From contig NW_026516275.1 in NCBI RefSeq assembly GCF_025602895.1, forward strand, positions 124,001 to 188,000: DNA of 64,000 nucleotides, written 5' to 3'. This DNA is from Polychytrium aggregatum. Its lineage: Eukaryota > Chytridiomycota > Chytridiomycetes > Polychytriales. The notes below the pieces were generated by a model that saw only the letters and a list, made by a program, of their open reading frames with translations, searched no databases and was not told the DNA's origin. The number at the start of each line of letters is the position of its first letter. Within the stretch, counting starts at the first letter, position 1. Of the stretch, positions 44,504 through 55,949 are shown in pieces. A program made the position numbers and the translations under genes.

Positions 44504-45159
44504 ATTGCTGCCCATCCGGACAACGAGCCTTTCCTTGCTGCAAATCGCACCACAATTCTTGCTTCTGTCTCTATCCTGGTGTGAGCCCTGCCTCGAGCAG
44601 CCCCCATTCTGCTGCCTCGCCTCACGCGCCCAGTCTTTTGTTGGCTCGCCTCCCCCCGTTGTAGCCATTGCCAGACGCCGATGGATGGGAGACCAGCTCT
44701 TTGCTCTGTGGCCTGCGCCCGACCTTTTGATCCTCCAATACAGGCCCGTGAGCAGCATCCGTGTGGCCGGGGACCCTCCTGCAAGCCCACCCCCTCTCAG
44801 CGGGACGGGAGCACCGAGTGCACGAGGCTATCCTCAGCGTGCTCTGGTCTATCCAATACCGCCTGTCCCCTTGGGTTGACGGGCGGAGGGTGCTTCTCGG
44901 CCCTTCCGGGCGCACTCAGGATCAGGTCCGATGCAGCCAGCCGCGCCAGCCAGCCGCGCCAGCCAAGCGCCCTTGTCCTCCCTTGCCCCTCCGACGCACC
45001 TGCCTTTTCCGGGCGCTGCGCACGTCCATCCAGCCGCCGCCCCAATCCCCAACGCATTTTCTCCCTGCGCCTTTGCTGGTATCTCCCAGCCTTCGTCTGA
45101 CTCGATCTGCCTTGGTCTGCCTCGATCTCCCCAGCCGCCTCGAATCGCTTCCTTCCGCC
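44504..45159. other. Intergenic region before transketolase
   Basis: No gene supported. GCCAGCC repeats lie at 44936-44965; the last 150 bp are pyrimidine-rich, as in fungal leaders of highly expressed genes. Confidence 0.5.
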
Positions 45160-48100
45160 ATGGCCGACATCGACACCGCTTGCATCAACACCATCCGCTG
45201 CCTGGCCCCGGATGTCGTCCAGAAGGCCAACGCCGGCCATCCCGGTGCCCCCATGGGCTGCGCCCCCATGGCCCACATCCTCTTCTCCCGGTTCATCCGC
45301 GGCTCTCCCGCCCACCCCAAATGGGTAAGTGCCCGTCGTTCGATCGCCCGCTGCACTGGATCCGTCCAGAAGACTGCTGCCTCGAGCTGCTCGGGCGCCC
45401 CTGGCTCCCCGATCGGTCCGCTCATCCGTAGCCATCCTGAGGATCCGCGCACTGCCCGATGGGCCGACAACCGCAATCCTGATGCCGACGCGAGACTGAC
45501 CCCTGGCCATCTGTCGTTCGTCCCGATTCCAGATCAACCGCGACCGTTTTGTCCTCTCCAACGGCCACGCTTGTGCCCTGCAGTACATTCTCCTCCACCT
45601 CACCGGCTACAACATCTCTCTCGATGATCTGAAGAGCTTCCGCCAGCTCCACTCCAAGTAAGCACTTGCGGCGCTTGCCCACGACAGCACTCCATCATTG
45701 TGGCTTGCTGGTTGGGAGCGACCGCACAGCATCTAATTTTGCCGTCCCGCACTGCACAGGACCCCTGGTCACCCCGAGACCAATCACGGTGTCGACGGCA
45801 TTGAGGTTACCACCGGCCCGCTCGGCCAGGGCGTTTCCAGCGCCGTCGGTCTTGCCATGGCTGAGGCTCATCTTGCCGCCACCTTCAACCGCCCCGGCTT
45901 CGAGCTGATCAACAACTACACCTACTGCATCCTTGGTGACGGCTGTCTCCAGGAGGGTGTCCAGGCTGAGGCTGTTGCTCTCGCTGGGTAAGCTCTGCTC
46001 TGATGCCCGCTGTCGATTCCTGGATTTCAGGGCATTGGTCCTGCAATCAGGCGCTGTTCTCGCGCTGCGAGAGATGGTTGGGCCATGAATCCAAGGGCTG
46101 CGGCTCTTGCCAAACCAGAGCACTTGACGATCCTAGGCTAACACGCATGCCCGCTGCTTGGTCCTCAGCCACCTCCAGCTTGGCAAGCTGATCTGCCTCT
46201 ACGACGACAACCACATCACCATCGACGGTGACACTGCCTTGGGCTTCACCGAGGATGTTTGCAAGCGCTTCGAGGCCTACGGTTGGCACACCCAGGTCAT
46301 CACCGATGGTGACCACGATATCGAGGGCATCGCCAGAGCCATCGAGATCGCTCAGGCCGTCGCCGACAAGCCCTCCCTGATCAAGATCCGGTGAGTCGCG
46401 GCTACATCGCCCTCGCTACATCTTGCAATCTGGATCGCCTGCATCGATCTGCAAGTTCCGCCGCCGCCTTTGAGCTGCGAGCCCACCGTCTGCCTCTACT
46501 GCATCCCTTGACAAGTGGGAGTGCACTGTCGCCGAACTGACACTTGCATCAACTCCGCTCATCAATGTCCCTGCAGCACCACTATCGGATATGGCTCCAA
46601 GAACCAGGGCGAGGAGAAGGTCCATGGCTCCCCTCTGGGTGAGGCCGACATTCTCAATGTCAAGGCCAAGTTTGGCTTCCCCACCGACAAGAAGTTCTAT
46701 ATTCCTGATGAGGTGGGTGTCTCTGCTGTTGCGGCATCTTGTTGCTTTCAACCAGCCCCCTCCTGCTTCTGAGCCCTCGCGCAACACACATCCTTTCTGC
46801 AGCTCACCAATCGATTGGCTTTGCTTTGCAGGTCTACGGCTTCTACAAGAACTTCTCCCTCCGCGGCCAGCAGCTCTACGCCCAGTGGACCGAGACCTTT
46901 GCCACCTACGGCCAGACCCACCCCGAGCTGGTGCGTGCATGCTCAAGCATAGCGTGCCATGGCCGTCGCCGTCGCTGTTATCGTGGCCATTCCGCCCTCT
47001 GTGCTCGGCCTGCTCACAATGCTCTGTATCTCGATGCATTCGTGCTTTGCCACACATTCAGCATGCCGAGCTGAGCCGTCGTCTTGCCGGCGAGCTCCCT
47101 GCTGGATGGAAGGATGCCCTCCCCAAGTACACCAGCGCAAGTGCCACCCTGGCCACTCGGTATGTTCACAGTTCGATTCGTCCTGTCCGATCGCGCCACT
47201 CCCACTCGATGGTGGCCGATCCTGCTCGATTGGGCGCAACGCTGACGATCCAACTTGCTTCCAGCAAAACCTCCGAGGCTGTCTTCAACGCCATCGCTGA
47301 GCGCATCCCCGAAATTATCGGCGGCTCTGCCGATCTCACTGGCTCCAACAACTGCTGGTGGAAGACCGCCAAGGACTTCCAGCCCGTATGTGCACATTGC
47401 TCGCTTGCTTGACCCTGCTCTCACACGCCCACTGCACTGGCTCTGCTGTGGCTATGTCTGTGTCTGTGTCTGCCTGTGTACATTGCTGACGAAAGTACCA
47501 ACACTCTCGTATCTCGTGCAGCCCGCCACCGGTCTCGGCACCTATGCCGGCCGATACATCCGCTTCGGTGTTCGCGAGCACGGAATGGCTGCTATTTGCA
47601 ACGGCCTCCACGCCTACGGCGGTCTGATTCCGTTCGGCGCTACTTTCTTCAACTTCATCAGGTGAGCATCGAGATCGACATAGCGTCGTCTGTCGCCACT
47701 GGGCATGCATATCCTGTGGTGGATGTCACTGACGCCACGGCCGATCCGATATCCGCCTCTGACTTGCCGCGCGGTGTCAACTCTGTATTCTGTGTCGTGT
47801 TTGATTAGCTACGCCCTTGGTGCCGTGCGTCTGTCCTCGCTGTCCAAGCACCAGGTCCTGTACGTCATGACCCACGACTCGATCGGCCTTGGCGAGGACG
47901 GCCCTACCCACCAGCCCATCGAAACCCTCGCCGAGCTCCGCGCTCTGCCCAACACCCTGGTCATCCGTCCTGCCGATGGCCACGAGGTATGAAGCTCGTT
48001 TGTGACTCGAGTTGACGAACCAGGCACTACGACCTCGCAGACTCGATAGGCGCTTGGCAACCCTCGGCAGCATCCAGTCGAACTGACCTTTGCCGGCCGT

Positions 48101-48716
48101 GTCTCCAGACCAACGGCGCCTACATTGCCGCCCTCGAGAACCGCACTGGCCCGACTGTTCTGGTCCTCACTCGTCAGAACCTGCCCCACTTTGACACCTC
48201 CTCGGCCGAGGGCGTCCTCAAGGGTGCCTACGTTCTCCAGGACGTGGCCAGCCCTCAGGTCATCCTGGTTGCCACTGGCTCCGAGGTCTCGCTCGCCGTC
48301 AACACCGCCAAGGAGCTCGCCAACTCTGGTGTCCATGTGAGTGCCATCGCATTGTATCCACACAGCTCGTCGCTTTTGGCCGTTCCTGTGCCCGTTCCTC
48401 ACCTGCTGCTCTCCAACAGGCCCGCGTCGTCTCTTTCCCCTCCTGGGAGCTCTTCGAGGCCCAGTCGCAGGAGTACAAGGACTCGGTCTTCCCCGAGGGC
48501 ATCCCTGTGCTGAGCATTGAGGCCCTGAGCACCTTTGGCTGGGACCGCTACGCCCACGCCTCGGTTGGTGTCAACAGCTTTGGTATCTCTGCCCCCGCCA
48601 GCCAGATCTACAAGACCTTTGGTCTTGTTCCCGATGTCATCGCCGAGAAGGCCAAGCGCCTCATCAGCTACTACAGCGACCGCAAGCCCGAGTGGAAGCT
48701 GCGCAAGCCCTTCTAA
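45160..48716 (+). CDS. TKL1: Transketolase
   Basis: Thiamine-diphosphate enzyme of the pentose phosphate pathway that moves two-carbon ketol units between sugar phosphates; cytosolic. Twelve exons: 45160-45324, 45533-45657, 45760-45987, 46169-46390, 46577-46712, 46832-46930, 47062-47159, 47265-47385, 47522-47661, 47809-47986, 48109-48336, 48420-48716; 678 residues, the usual length. [26 protein letters not shown] and the diphosphate-binding [13 protein letters not shown] then [11 protein letters not shown] mark the N-terminal half; [20 protein letters not shown] and [17 protein letters not shown] the pyrimidine half; [13 protein letters not shown]-like [14 protein letters not shown] the C-terminal domain. 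The exon phases are fully consistent. Confidence 0.97.
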
Positions 48717-49291
48717 GTGGCTCGCCTGCGGCCACCACCACCCAGTCGAAAGCCCTGCAGTCGCCATCGATCCGTAACCCCCCCCAGAAGTTCAATGTTA
48801 ACAAAGCTGACTGGATCTGCGATGATGGATGTGTGGCCGTGCCGGGCCTGCTGGGCAGTCCTGTGGACAGTCCTGATGGGCAGTCCTGTGGGCAGCAGGA
48901 GTGCGTGCTTCGAATTGTAGAGGCGATGGTGGCGAGCCAAGTACACCAAAGGCAGCCGAGCGTTGGCATCATGCAATGTGCGTTGTTGGGTCGAGACGAA
49001 AGCCCGTGGCCATGAACCCACCGGGCATCCGGACACACCAGGCATCTGCGTCAGGCGCCGCGCACTGGTCTTCCAGGGTCTGTGCGTGGCAGCCTTCGTT
49101 TTGCACAGGAACAAAGCGCAGGCCACGTGCGCGAGCAACAAGAAACCGGGAGACATCAGTCGCGTCACGTGTGTCGCCTCACATCTGGTCCTGGTGAGCG
49201 TTCGCATTCGCGCTCCACACAACCCCCGACTTGCACAGTCCATCGCCGAGCAGCCCTGGTCGCCCTACTCTGCCCGTCTGACTCTGGGCAA
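48717..49291. other. Intergenic region between transketolase and the RTC4-domain gene
   Basis: It contains GGCAGTCCTG-type repeats (about 48845-48898). No gene supported. Confidence 0.5.
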
Positions 49292-51893
49292 ATGAACACC
49301 AAATCAGCTAAGCGGCTGGGCATACTGGACCCAGATGCCTCCGCACTACCGCCGCCACCGCGGGTACAACTGGAGCAGTCCAACGCTGAGGTTCGGCCAG
49401 CTCAGCGCAAGACCTTTGCCAAAAACCATCCCAAACTGCGGCTCAAGGAGTCAACGAGGAAGGCAAGCCCGATCGGATACTCAGAAGCAAGGGGAGGTCA
49501 TCCAGCCAGACCCCGGATGAAACCCGCAAAGACGGATGGGCTCCATCAAGCAGGATCATCTGGCAGCCTGTCCCGATTCACCGAGGAGTCGCCGATCGAT
49601 AGCCCGCCTCGGGTTCTCCATGAGCAGATATCGAACGCTCGCCTGCTCGATCGAGGAATCCTCCCGTTTTTCAAACCCATATCCGCTTCACCCCCCTCAA
49701 GCCACAAGTTGCCGCATGAGGTCCGCCGACAGTCGCTTGAAAGCAGATCGCCTGTCGGGTCCTATCGTCCGCCTCATCCCAACCGCCGCAGCCGCCAGGA
49801 TCATATCTTGGCCCCATCAGGCGCAGGTGCAGGTGCCGGAAGCTCGACAGGAAGAGCCATTCATGTCACACAGATATGTGATACCGATTCCAGTGACGAG
49901 CAAGGGCCGAATGCCATCCGTAGCGGCAGCGATTCATCTCGAACAGCCCGAGTGCCTCGTCAGGCAAGCCCCTCGAGCGGAAAGCGAGACGGCGCATTCG
50001 GCCATTCAAAGAATGCGAGCACCCAGCAGCGGTTCAGGACTCCAGAAAAGGGAATAGATCTCGCAGATACATCCGATGACGAGGTTGCAAAGATCACTCC
50101 TGTGCGGCACACCGACAGCCGCGAGAACAACCCGGCCAGGAAGCCCATAGGCAGCAAGGTGACAGACGACCGCTGCAAGGCAAGGGAGAGTCTCGATAGC
50201 GACGATGATGAGTTTTCTCGACTGACTCCGAAAGCAAAGTCCTGCGATCGTAATCGTGGATCCAAGCCGAGTCTTGTCCCAAACGCAAATGCAGATACGG
50301 TGCGCGAGCAGCGGTCCGGTTTGGACCCAAGACCAGGATCTCGCCAGGTTCCAAAGCCTGAGACAATGCCCAGGCCGGCCCCAAGGCCCAGCCCCTTGCA
50401 CCAACTGGACGACACCAGCAGCTCCTCTGACGAGGCGCTTACCAAAAAGCGGGTGGTGCGAGAATCGTCAAGCACTCGGCCGCTTCAACCAACGAAGCGA
50501 GTGCGCGGAAAAGCACCATCAAGTACCCCAGAGCCTCACGCCCCCAAATCGAAGCCATTGTCGAACTCATCGGCCGCGCCTGCCCTAAGCATCCGCGATA
50601 CACCACAGTCATCGGCTCGCCCAAAATACACGACCGCGATCGCAATTCAAGATACCCCTGAAGTCGGCGATGTTCAGATTGTTACCAACAACTCAGCTTC
50701 CTCTCCAGAACACACGCCCACACACCCGAGAGCATCCAAAACAGGCGCTGTCCGTGCAACTTTCGGTAAGAACATATCGCCAACGACTGCGTCTGCTGGC
50801 GATCTGGAGGAACATGCCTCGACAGCAGCTGGAGCGGCCGTTGAAATTGTGGACAGCAGCGACTTTTCCGACGGCGACTCCCTGGACTCTGGCTATGACA
50901 AGGCCCTCAGGTGTCCAAGTTGCCAGAGACACCTGTCCGACAGCCTCTCTGCCAAAGCCATGGATCTGTACAGTCACCTCCTGTCGCTCACGCCGGGATC
51001 GGAGCAGTATTACATGCAGGGATTCGAGTTTTGTCGGCGCCACAAGGCCGAGGAGACCACCATTCCGGAGGGTATCAGGAGAGGATATCCAACGAGCATT
51101 GACTTTAAGCGTATCAAGATGCGGGTTCGGGGTCTGCTGTCCGAGATCAAGGGCATTGTTTCTAATCCAGAAACGAGCTACTTTCGCACCCTGGCGATGC
51201 AGGCATACAGCTCCCTCGGCAAGCGGCATGCACAAGGTGGGCCGCACCGTTTGACGAACCGAGTGCACCGAGCACAATGTACTGCCGGCTGACGATTGAC
51301 CGTCTGCCTCGGATCGATGCCGATGGCCGTTGAGTCATGGCATCGCGGAGTGCCGTCTATCGCTATGGAGAATGAGAGGGCTTGTTGTTCAGCCAGGCCG
51401 CTCGTCATACCCCCAGCAACTAAGGAGCCTCTGCCCATCCCATCCCATCGATGCCCCAGGCGTCGAATACAAACTAAGACATAGCCAGCAACTCAAATGT
51501 GGCTATTATGGAATGGTAAGAGTATGGACTCAGTAAAATTGCTCGCCAACATCCCCCATGGAGCTTGGACGATGGCGCTAACGCCTGCTTGAACCTCGTC
51601 ACGACCAGCTCGGGACAAGCATCATCTTCAAAACACTGATCGAGCTCTTGACTCGCGGAGAGAAGCCGATCCTGAAGTACAGAACAACAAAGCCCCAGAC
51701 CGTTTTCGAGTTCATCCAAGACGTACTTGTACCCGAAGTCGCGAGCCGTCTTATACTCCAGGACTGTCAGAGCGAAGCCAGCCGGATTGGCGATGTGACA
51801 AACTTGGCAGAAGCCCGCCAAGTGATGCAGGAGAGCTCCGAGTTTGGCTGGGCGCTCCACGGCGACTGGAGCGACGAAGAAAGCAGCGACTAG
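49292..51893 (+). CDS. RTC4: RTC4-domain protein with long disordered N-terminus
   Basis: Exons 49292-51236, 51460-51515, 51609-51893; 761 residues. The first 600 residues are Ser/Pro/Lys/Arg-rich with acidic serine clusters (DTDSSDEQG, DSDDDEFS, SSSSDEAL), typical of a disordered nuclear protein. The last about 150 form an RTC4-like domain: RCPSCQRHLSD (zinc-binding-like CxxC), EFCRRHKAEE, IPEGIRRGYPTSIDFKRIKM, then LKCGYYG across the splice and SIIFKTLIELL, ending with FEFIQDVLVPEVASRLI. Yeast Rtc4 was named for a telomere-capping genetic phenotype; its molecular role is unknown. The short middle exon was chosen because it restores the conserved GYYG in phase. Confidence 0.8.
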
Positions 51894-52436
51894 GGACTAG
51901 GGGGAACTCGCCTCACCTCGTCTCGGAGCGACGAAGCGTCGGCTGAATCGTCTTCGCTAACCCTGCTGTCCAGCGGGCTTGCATGCAGGGCTATCCGGGA
52001 CTCACTTCCCATCCGTTGTTCATCCACTGTCCATTCGTGTTCATCTGTCCCATCGTCACTGTATGCACAATGCAGCCTTCACCGACCGAGAGGTGGCACC
52101 CTGTTTTGAATCCGCATCACCTTGGCTGAATCGCAATACATATACGGCCTATTGTCATTGACCCACCTATTCGTACCATCCCATGCCCATGGAGCTATTT
52201 GCAAGAGTTTTGAGCGACTGTCGATTGGGAATACAAACGAGTGTACATAGCCTGAAGTGCATGACCAATAACGGATAGCATTTGAGCATATTGGAAATTG
52301 CCCTGAACGACACCAACGACACAAACGACACGGGTGATGCACAAGAAAATAACCAACGCCGTTTCGATAAACGATGGAAAGGGTGGCTCGGTTTGCGGGC
52401 CGCTCTTATTGGAGGATCGCTTTGGACCGCCATATT
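51894..52436. other. Convergent intergenic region between RTC4 and acyltransferase genes
   Basis: Less GC-rich than its surroundings; presumed 3' untranslated regions of both genes. No gene supported. Confidence 0.5.
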
Positions 52437-53720
52437 TCAAAGTCTATCTCGGACAGATTGCCACAGCCCCGGAAGTCTCTCACCAACAGACTTGTTGATC
52501 GAAACACAGGCCTCAAGACCTCCCTGCGGCGAGTCCAAAATAAACGCACATCCATCGAGTTCGATTCGGACTGGTCCGGCATAGACTGGCTTGGATCCAA
52601 AGTCGGGCTTGAGTAAGCCCATGCCGGACCAGGAGCTTACGATAAAGTCCTTTCCGATCTGAATGGAAAGTACAATACGTTCTTGCCTGGGCTGGGTATC
52701 GAGATAGTTGACGGTGTCTCGCATGAACTCAGCGCTCGTTCTCTCGATACCCTGTCGAACCCGCCTTGCTGCTTGGGCGATCTTGTCTTGGTCCAGCCCG
52801 ATCCACTCTTGGCGATGCTCCATGATGGCAGTGAACACGGCGTTACCAAAGTAGTTGGGAGGCAGACCAAGCTTCGCTCGGCCGTTGATGGCGTTGCTGG
52901 AACGGAAGCTATGCTGAGGATCGCGGGCGGCACCGACAACCATAGTCACAAGGCCGATGAAAGAGTCCATTGTGCTGGCAAAGTGGCCGGCCGGCTGGTC
53001 TGGGGGATTGGTCCAGTTCTTGAGCTTGACCAGCTCCTCGGGAGACAAGTAGAGCGAGACGCTGGTCGTCGAAGGTGGGCCAGAAGAAGACCTTGCCTTG
53101 GCTTGGAGGGCCTCGATTGGAACAGGCACAGTGAAATATTCGGGGTGAGCCCTGGCCGGAGGGCCGGTGCTGAAGAGGAGACTGCGATCGTGGCAGGGCA
53201 TCAGCTTTGATTGACCACGGAAAGCACGGCCCCACGACTCCATCAGCTGGAACATGGAATCTCCGTCGAGGACACTGTGGTGCGCCGACAGCCCGATAGA
53301 GAGGGCGCCGTGAGCGAGCTTGGAGACCTTGACTGCGAAAATGCGCTCGTCGCGCAGGGGCAGGAGATTGAGCGGTCGCTCCTGGGCAAGAGCGATGTGG
53401 TCCTCGGGTCGGTCAACAAAGAGCAGCAAGGGCTTGAGCTCCGGGTCGATCAGCACAGAGGCAGAGCCGTTGTCTGCGCCGTGCTGGACTCGGCCAAAGA
53501 GGATGGGATAGTCCTCCATCACAGACCAGAACGACTCTTCCAGGAGCGACTGGGGATACTCGCCGGGCGGGTAGATGTACACCAGCGCAAACAGAAAGAC
53601 GTGCGCAACGGTGTCCATGGGCGTGAGCCTTACAACGGTGCCGTCCGTGTTGCTGTCGTCAGCCGCGGCTGCTGGTGCTGGTGCTGCTGATGCTGCTGTT
53701 GGGGATGTCGAAGCGGGCAT
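52437..53720 (-). CDS. BAHD-like acyl-CoA-dependent acyltransferase
   Basis: Transfers an acyl group from a CoA thioester to an alcohol or amine of a small molecule; acceptor unknown. Single exon, 427 residues, the normal family length. The general-base motif HxxxD is present as HHSVLDGDS (about residue 150) and the structural DFGWG motif is DFGSKP (about 372). The N-terminal half (LTPMDTVAHVFLFALVYIYP) and NAINGRAKLGLPPNYFGNAV fit transferase-family proteins such as hydroxycinnamoyl and trichothecene acetyltransferases. The start at MPASTSPT was chosen because upstream in-frame sequence is low-complexity; an ATG at MDTVAH (34 codons on) is also possible. It may serve secondary or wall metabolism, but no pathway genes adjoin it. 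Confidence 0.82.
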   Translation of the reverse strand: MPASTSPTAASAAPAPAAAADDSNTDGTVVRLTPMDTVAHVFLFALVYIYPPGEYPQSLLEESFWSVMEDYPILFGRVQHGADNGSASVLIDPELKPLLLFVDRPEDHIALAQERPLNLLPLRDERIFAVKVSKLAHGALSIGLSAHHSVLDGDSMFQLMESWGRAFRGQSKLMPCHDRSLLFSTGPPARAHPEYFTVPVPIEALQAKARSSSGPPSTTSVSLYLSPEELVKLKNWTNPPDQPAGHFASTMDSFIGLVTMVVGAARDPQHSFRSSNAINGRAKLGLPPNYFGNAVFTAIMEHRQEWIGLDQDKIAQAARRVRQGIERTSAEFMRDTVNYLDTQPRQERIVLSIQIGKDFIVSSWSGMGLLKPDFGSKPVYAGPVRIELDGCAFILDSPQGGLEACVSINKSVGERLPGLWQSVRDRL

Positions 53721-54255
53721 TTCGGGCTCCAGCGTCTCAATCGTCGAGGGGGGTGGGCGAGAGGAGCAGGGAGGCCAGGGGTCTGTTGTGGATGTCTTGC
53801 AGACCCACACACGGCAGTGGCGCAGTGGCCATGGAGGGACGGCGTGCGCCACCCGCCCCTGGCTTGGCAGGCACCACATTGCCGAAGCATCAGGCGACAT
53901 TGCAGTCCATCGCAGTCCATCGCAGTCCATCGCAGTGCATCGCTCTGCCAACGACTTTGTGGATAGTGGCGTATCGTCATCTCGATGGACGGTCGTTGGA
54001 TGTTGCGTGCTGTTGATCCGGCAAAGCACAGTGCAGCGCTGTGCTGGCGACACGTCGTTCCAGACCAGACCCCTGTTGCGATACGGACATCGACATACAA
54101 ACGACTCGCAAGCAGTTTATTTCCACGAGCAGGCGGTAGGCGCCAGGCATCAAGGCATCTCTGCGACAAATCCAGCCATCGCTTTCGGCAGCTGCCGAGT
54201 GCTGGCGATCTGTGATCCCTGGTGGCTGTGCTGATGAAGACCGGTGCGACGAGAT
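53721..54255. other. Region between the acyltransferase and Elongin B genes
   Basis: It includes a CAGTCCATCG nonamer/decamer repeat (about 53900-53940), presumably in the acyltransferase promoter. No further gene supported. Confidence 0.5.
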
Positions 54256-54934
54256 CTATGCGACGGCCTTGCCCTTGAGGTCGGCCGGCTCGTCGTCGTG
54301 AAGTGGCTCGAACTCAGGAACTTCTGGAATCTCCCACTTGCCCTCTGCAGCGTTGGCTGGGATAGGATCAAAGTTGCAGAGGCGATTGTGGATATTCGGC
54401 CGATGGCGAAAGGCCGCAGGATAGACAGAGGCATGAATGCCAGCAGCGAAACGAGGATGAGAGTTGCATCAGGCGCAGTGCTGTTGTGCACCACCCTCGA
54501 TGCCATCGATGCACCCAGCGGCGGGATCGTGGACAGGTGGATGGGTTGGTGGATTCGGAAACAGGAGATCTGGGGCTCGAGATGCTAAAGCATTCAAAGG
54601 GACAGGGGCAGCACGTCTCACCTTCGTTCGAGATCCAGAACGTCGCAAAGAGAACCGACTCGTTCTTGAGGCCGAGTTGATCGAGCATGCTGCCGTCCTC
54701 GAGAGGGGTGTAGACGTTTGTCTGTGAGTTGTGGATCGAAAACCGAACATCGCGAGGGTCCGTTTTCTCGAGGAGCAGAGCCGCAAACCGGGTCTTGACG
54801 GCCACGACCGAGTCCGACGGGTTCGCTTCAAGGAACCAGGTCGTTCTATGGCGCTTGATGCGGATATATATTGTTGGGCTCTGCGGCGGCAGGCACCGAG
54901 CCAGGTTCGGCCGTGGGTGGAAGATGGTAATCAT
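54256..54934 (-). CDS. ELOB: Elongin B (ubiquitin-like subunit of Elongin and cullin-2/5 ligases)
   Basis: Ubiquitin-fold partner of Elongin C. Exons 54622-54934 and 54356 down to 54256; 137 residues, phase 1 junction. IYIRIKRHRTTWFLEA is the conserved first strand pair, followed by ESVLFATFWISNEG; the acidic tail WEIPEVPEFEPLHDDEPADL matches the family's extended C-terminus. The first 20 residues (MITIFHPRPNLARC) precede the canonical start strand, so either the N-terminus is extended or the true first exon is short and joins at the CAG at about 54898. Elongin B is absent from budding yeast, so this supports a lineage outside the Saccharomycotina. Confidence 0.82.
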
Positions 54935-55949
54935 ACGATGAGAATATGGGCGGGCAGGCCGGACCGATCGGCGAGGCTGCAGAGATATCCTATGGGGCAG
55001 GCTATCGCTGAAGGCGAAATCATCAGGATAAGCAGGTGGCGGAGCTGCAGCCAGCTCATACCATGGTGTGCGGACAGCGAGGCGGCGATCAGGACGATCC
55101 AGAAGGAAGATCTGCGACGAGGCCAAGCGGGACTGCGGGGGTCGCGGCAATAGAGCGCTCTCAAAACGAAGCGGGACATCCCGCTCTGAGCCAGGACAGT
55201 TGTTGCTTGCTGGAACCTGAATACATCCACCCACTCGTTGCATTCACGGCCAAGCAGTATGTCCAAGGAGACCGAGGCCGTCATCGCCGTTGGCAATGCT
55301 TCATGGCGTCAAGGCAAGGGCTATGCATCCAGTCACAGGAGATAGCGATTGTGAGACCGGAGAGCGTCCCAATGTCTTCACTCGGAGGTGATTTGCTGAA
55401 TTGCATGTGGTTCTGTTGGATTCATTCTCATCACACACTGCGCTGACATGCGGAATCAGTGGGGGTGTCCCGATTCCTCATGAGCAAAGTGTATTGTGTG
55501 CGGGAATAGACAGCCCCGCTCATAGAACGCGGCCAGAGTAGCAAGCATGCCAATGAATACCAGCGAATGCCGAGGATGCCGAGGATGCCAAAGATGCCGA
55601 TGGATGCCGATGGATGCCGAGGATGCTGATTGATGGTGACCGCCGGGGACGGCACACAACGCCGGATCGGCCACACCGAGTACATAATCCGATGGCAATC
55701 CGGCGGCTGTCCTTCGATTCTGGTGCTGCCGACATCGCATTGCTTCCCAGTGGCATCGCAATAGCAACGACTGATTGGCTTCGATCACTGCTGATTGCAT
55801 CCATGCCCTCCGTCAAGCCCGTCGGCGCCATCGCGGTTGCTGAGAGCCGCTTTCCTCTCGGTCTGGACCGGATGTTTTCGGCTCTCCCAGAACCACAAGG
55901 TCCCCCCCCCGTCTGCCCCCTGTCCTGGAGATCCAGACGGCCGTCTCGA
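54935..55949. other. Divergent intergenic region between Elongin B and receptor genes
   Basis: It contains GATGCCGAG-type repeats (about 55555-55625). No gene supported; presumed promoters of both genes. Confidence 0.5.
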
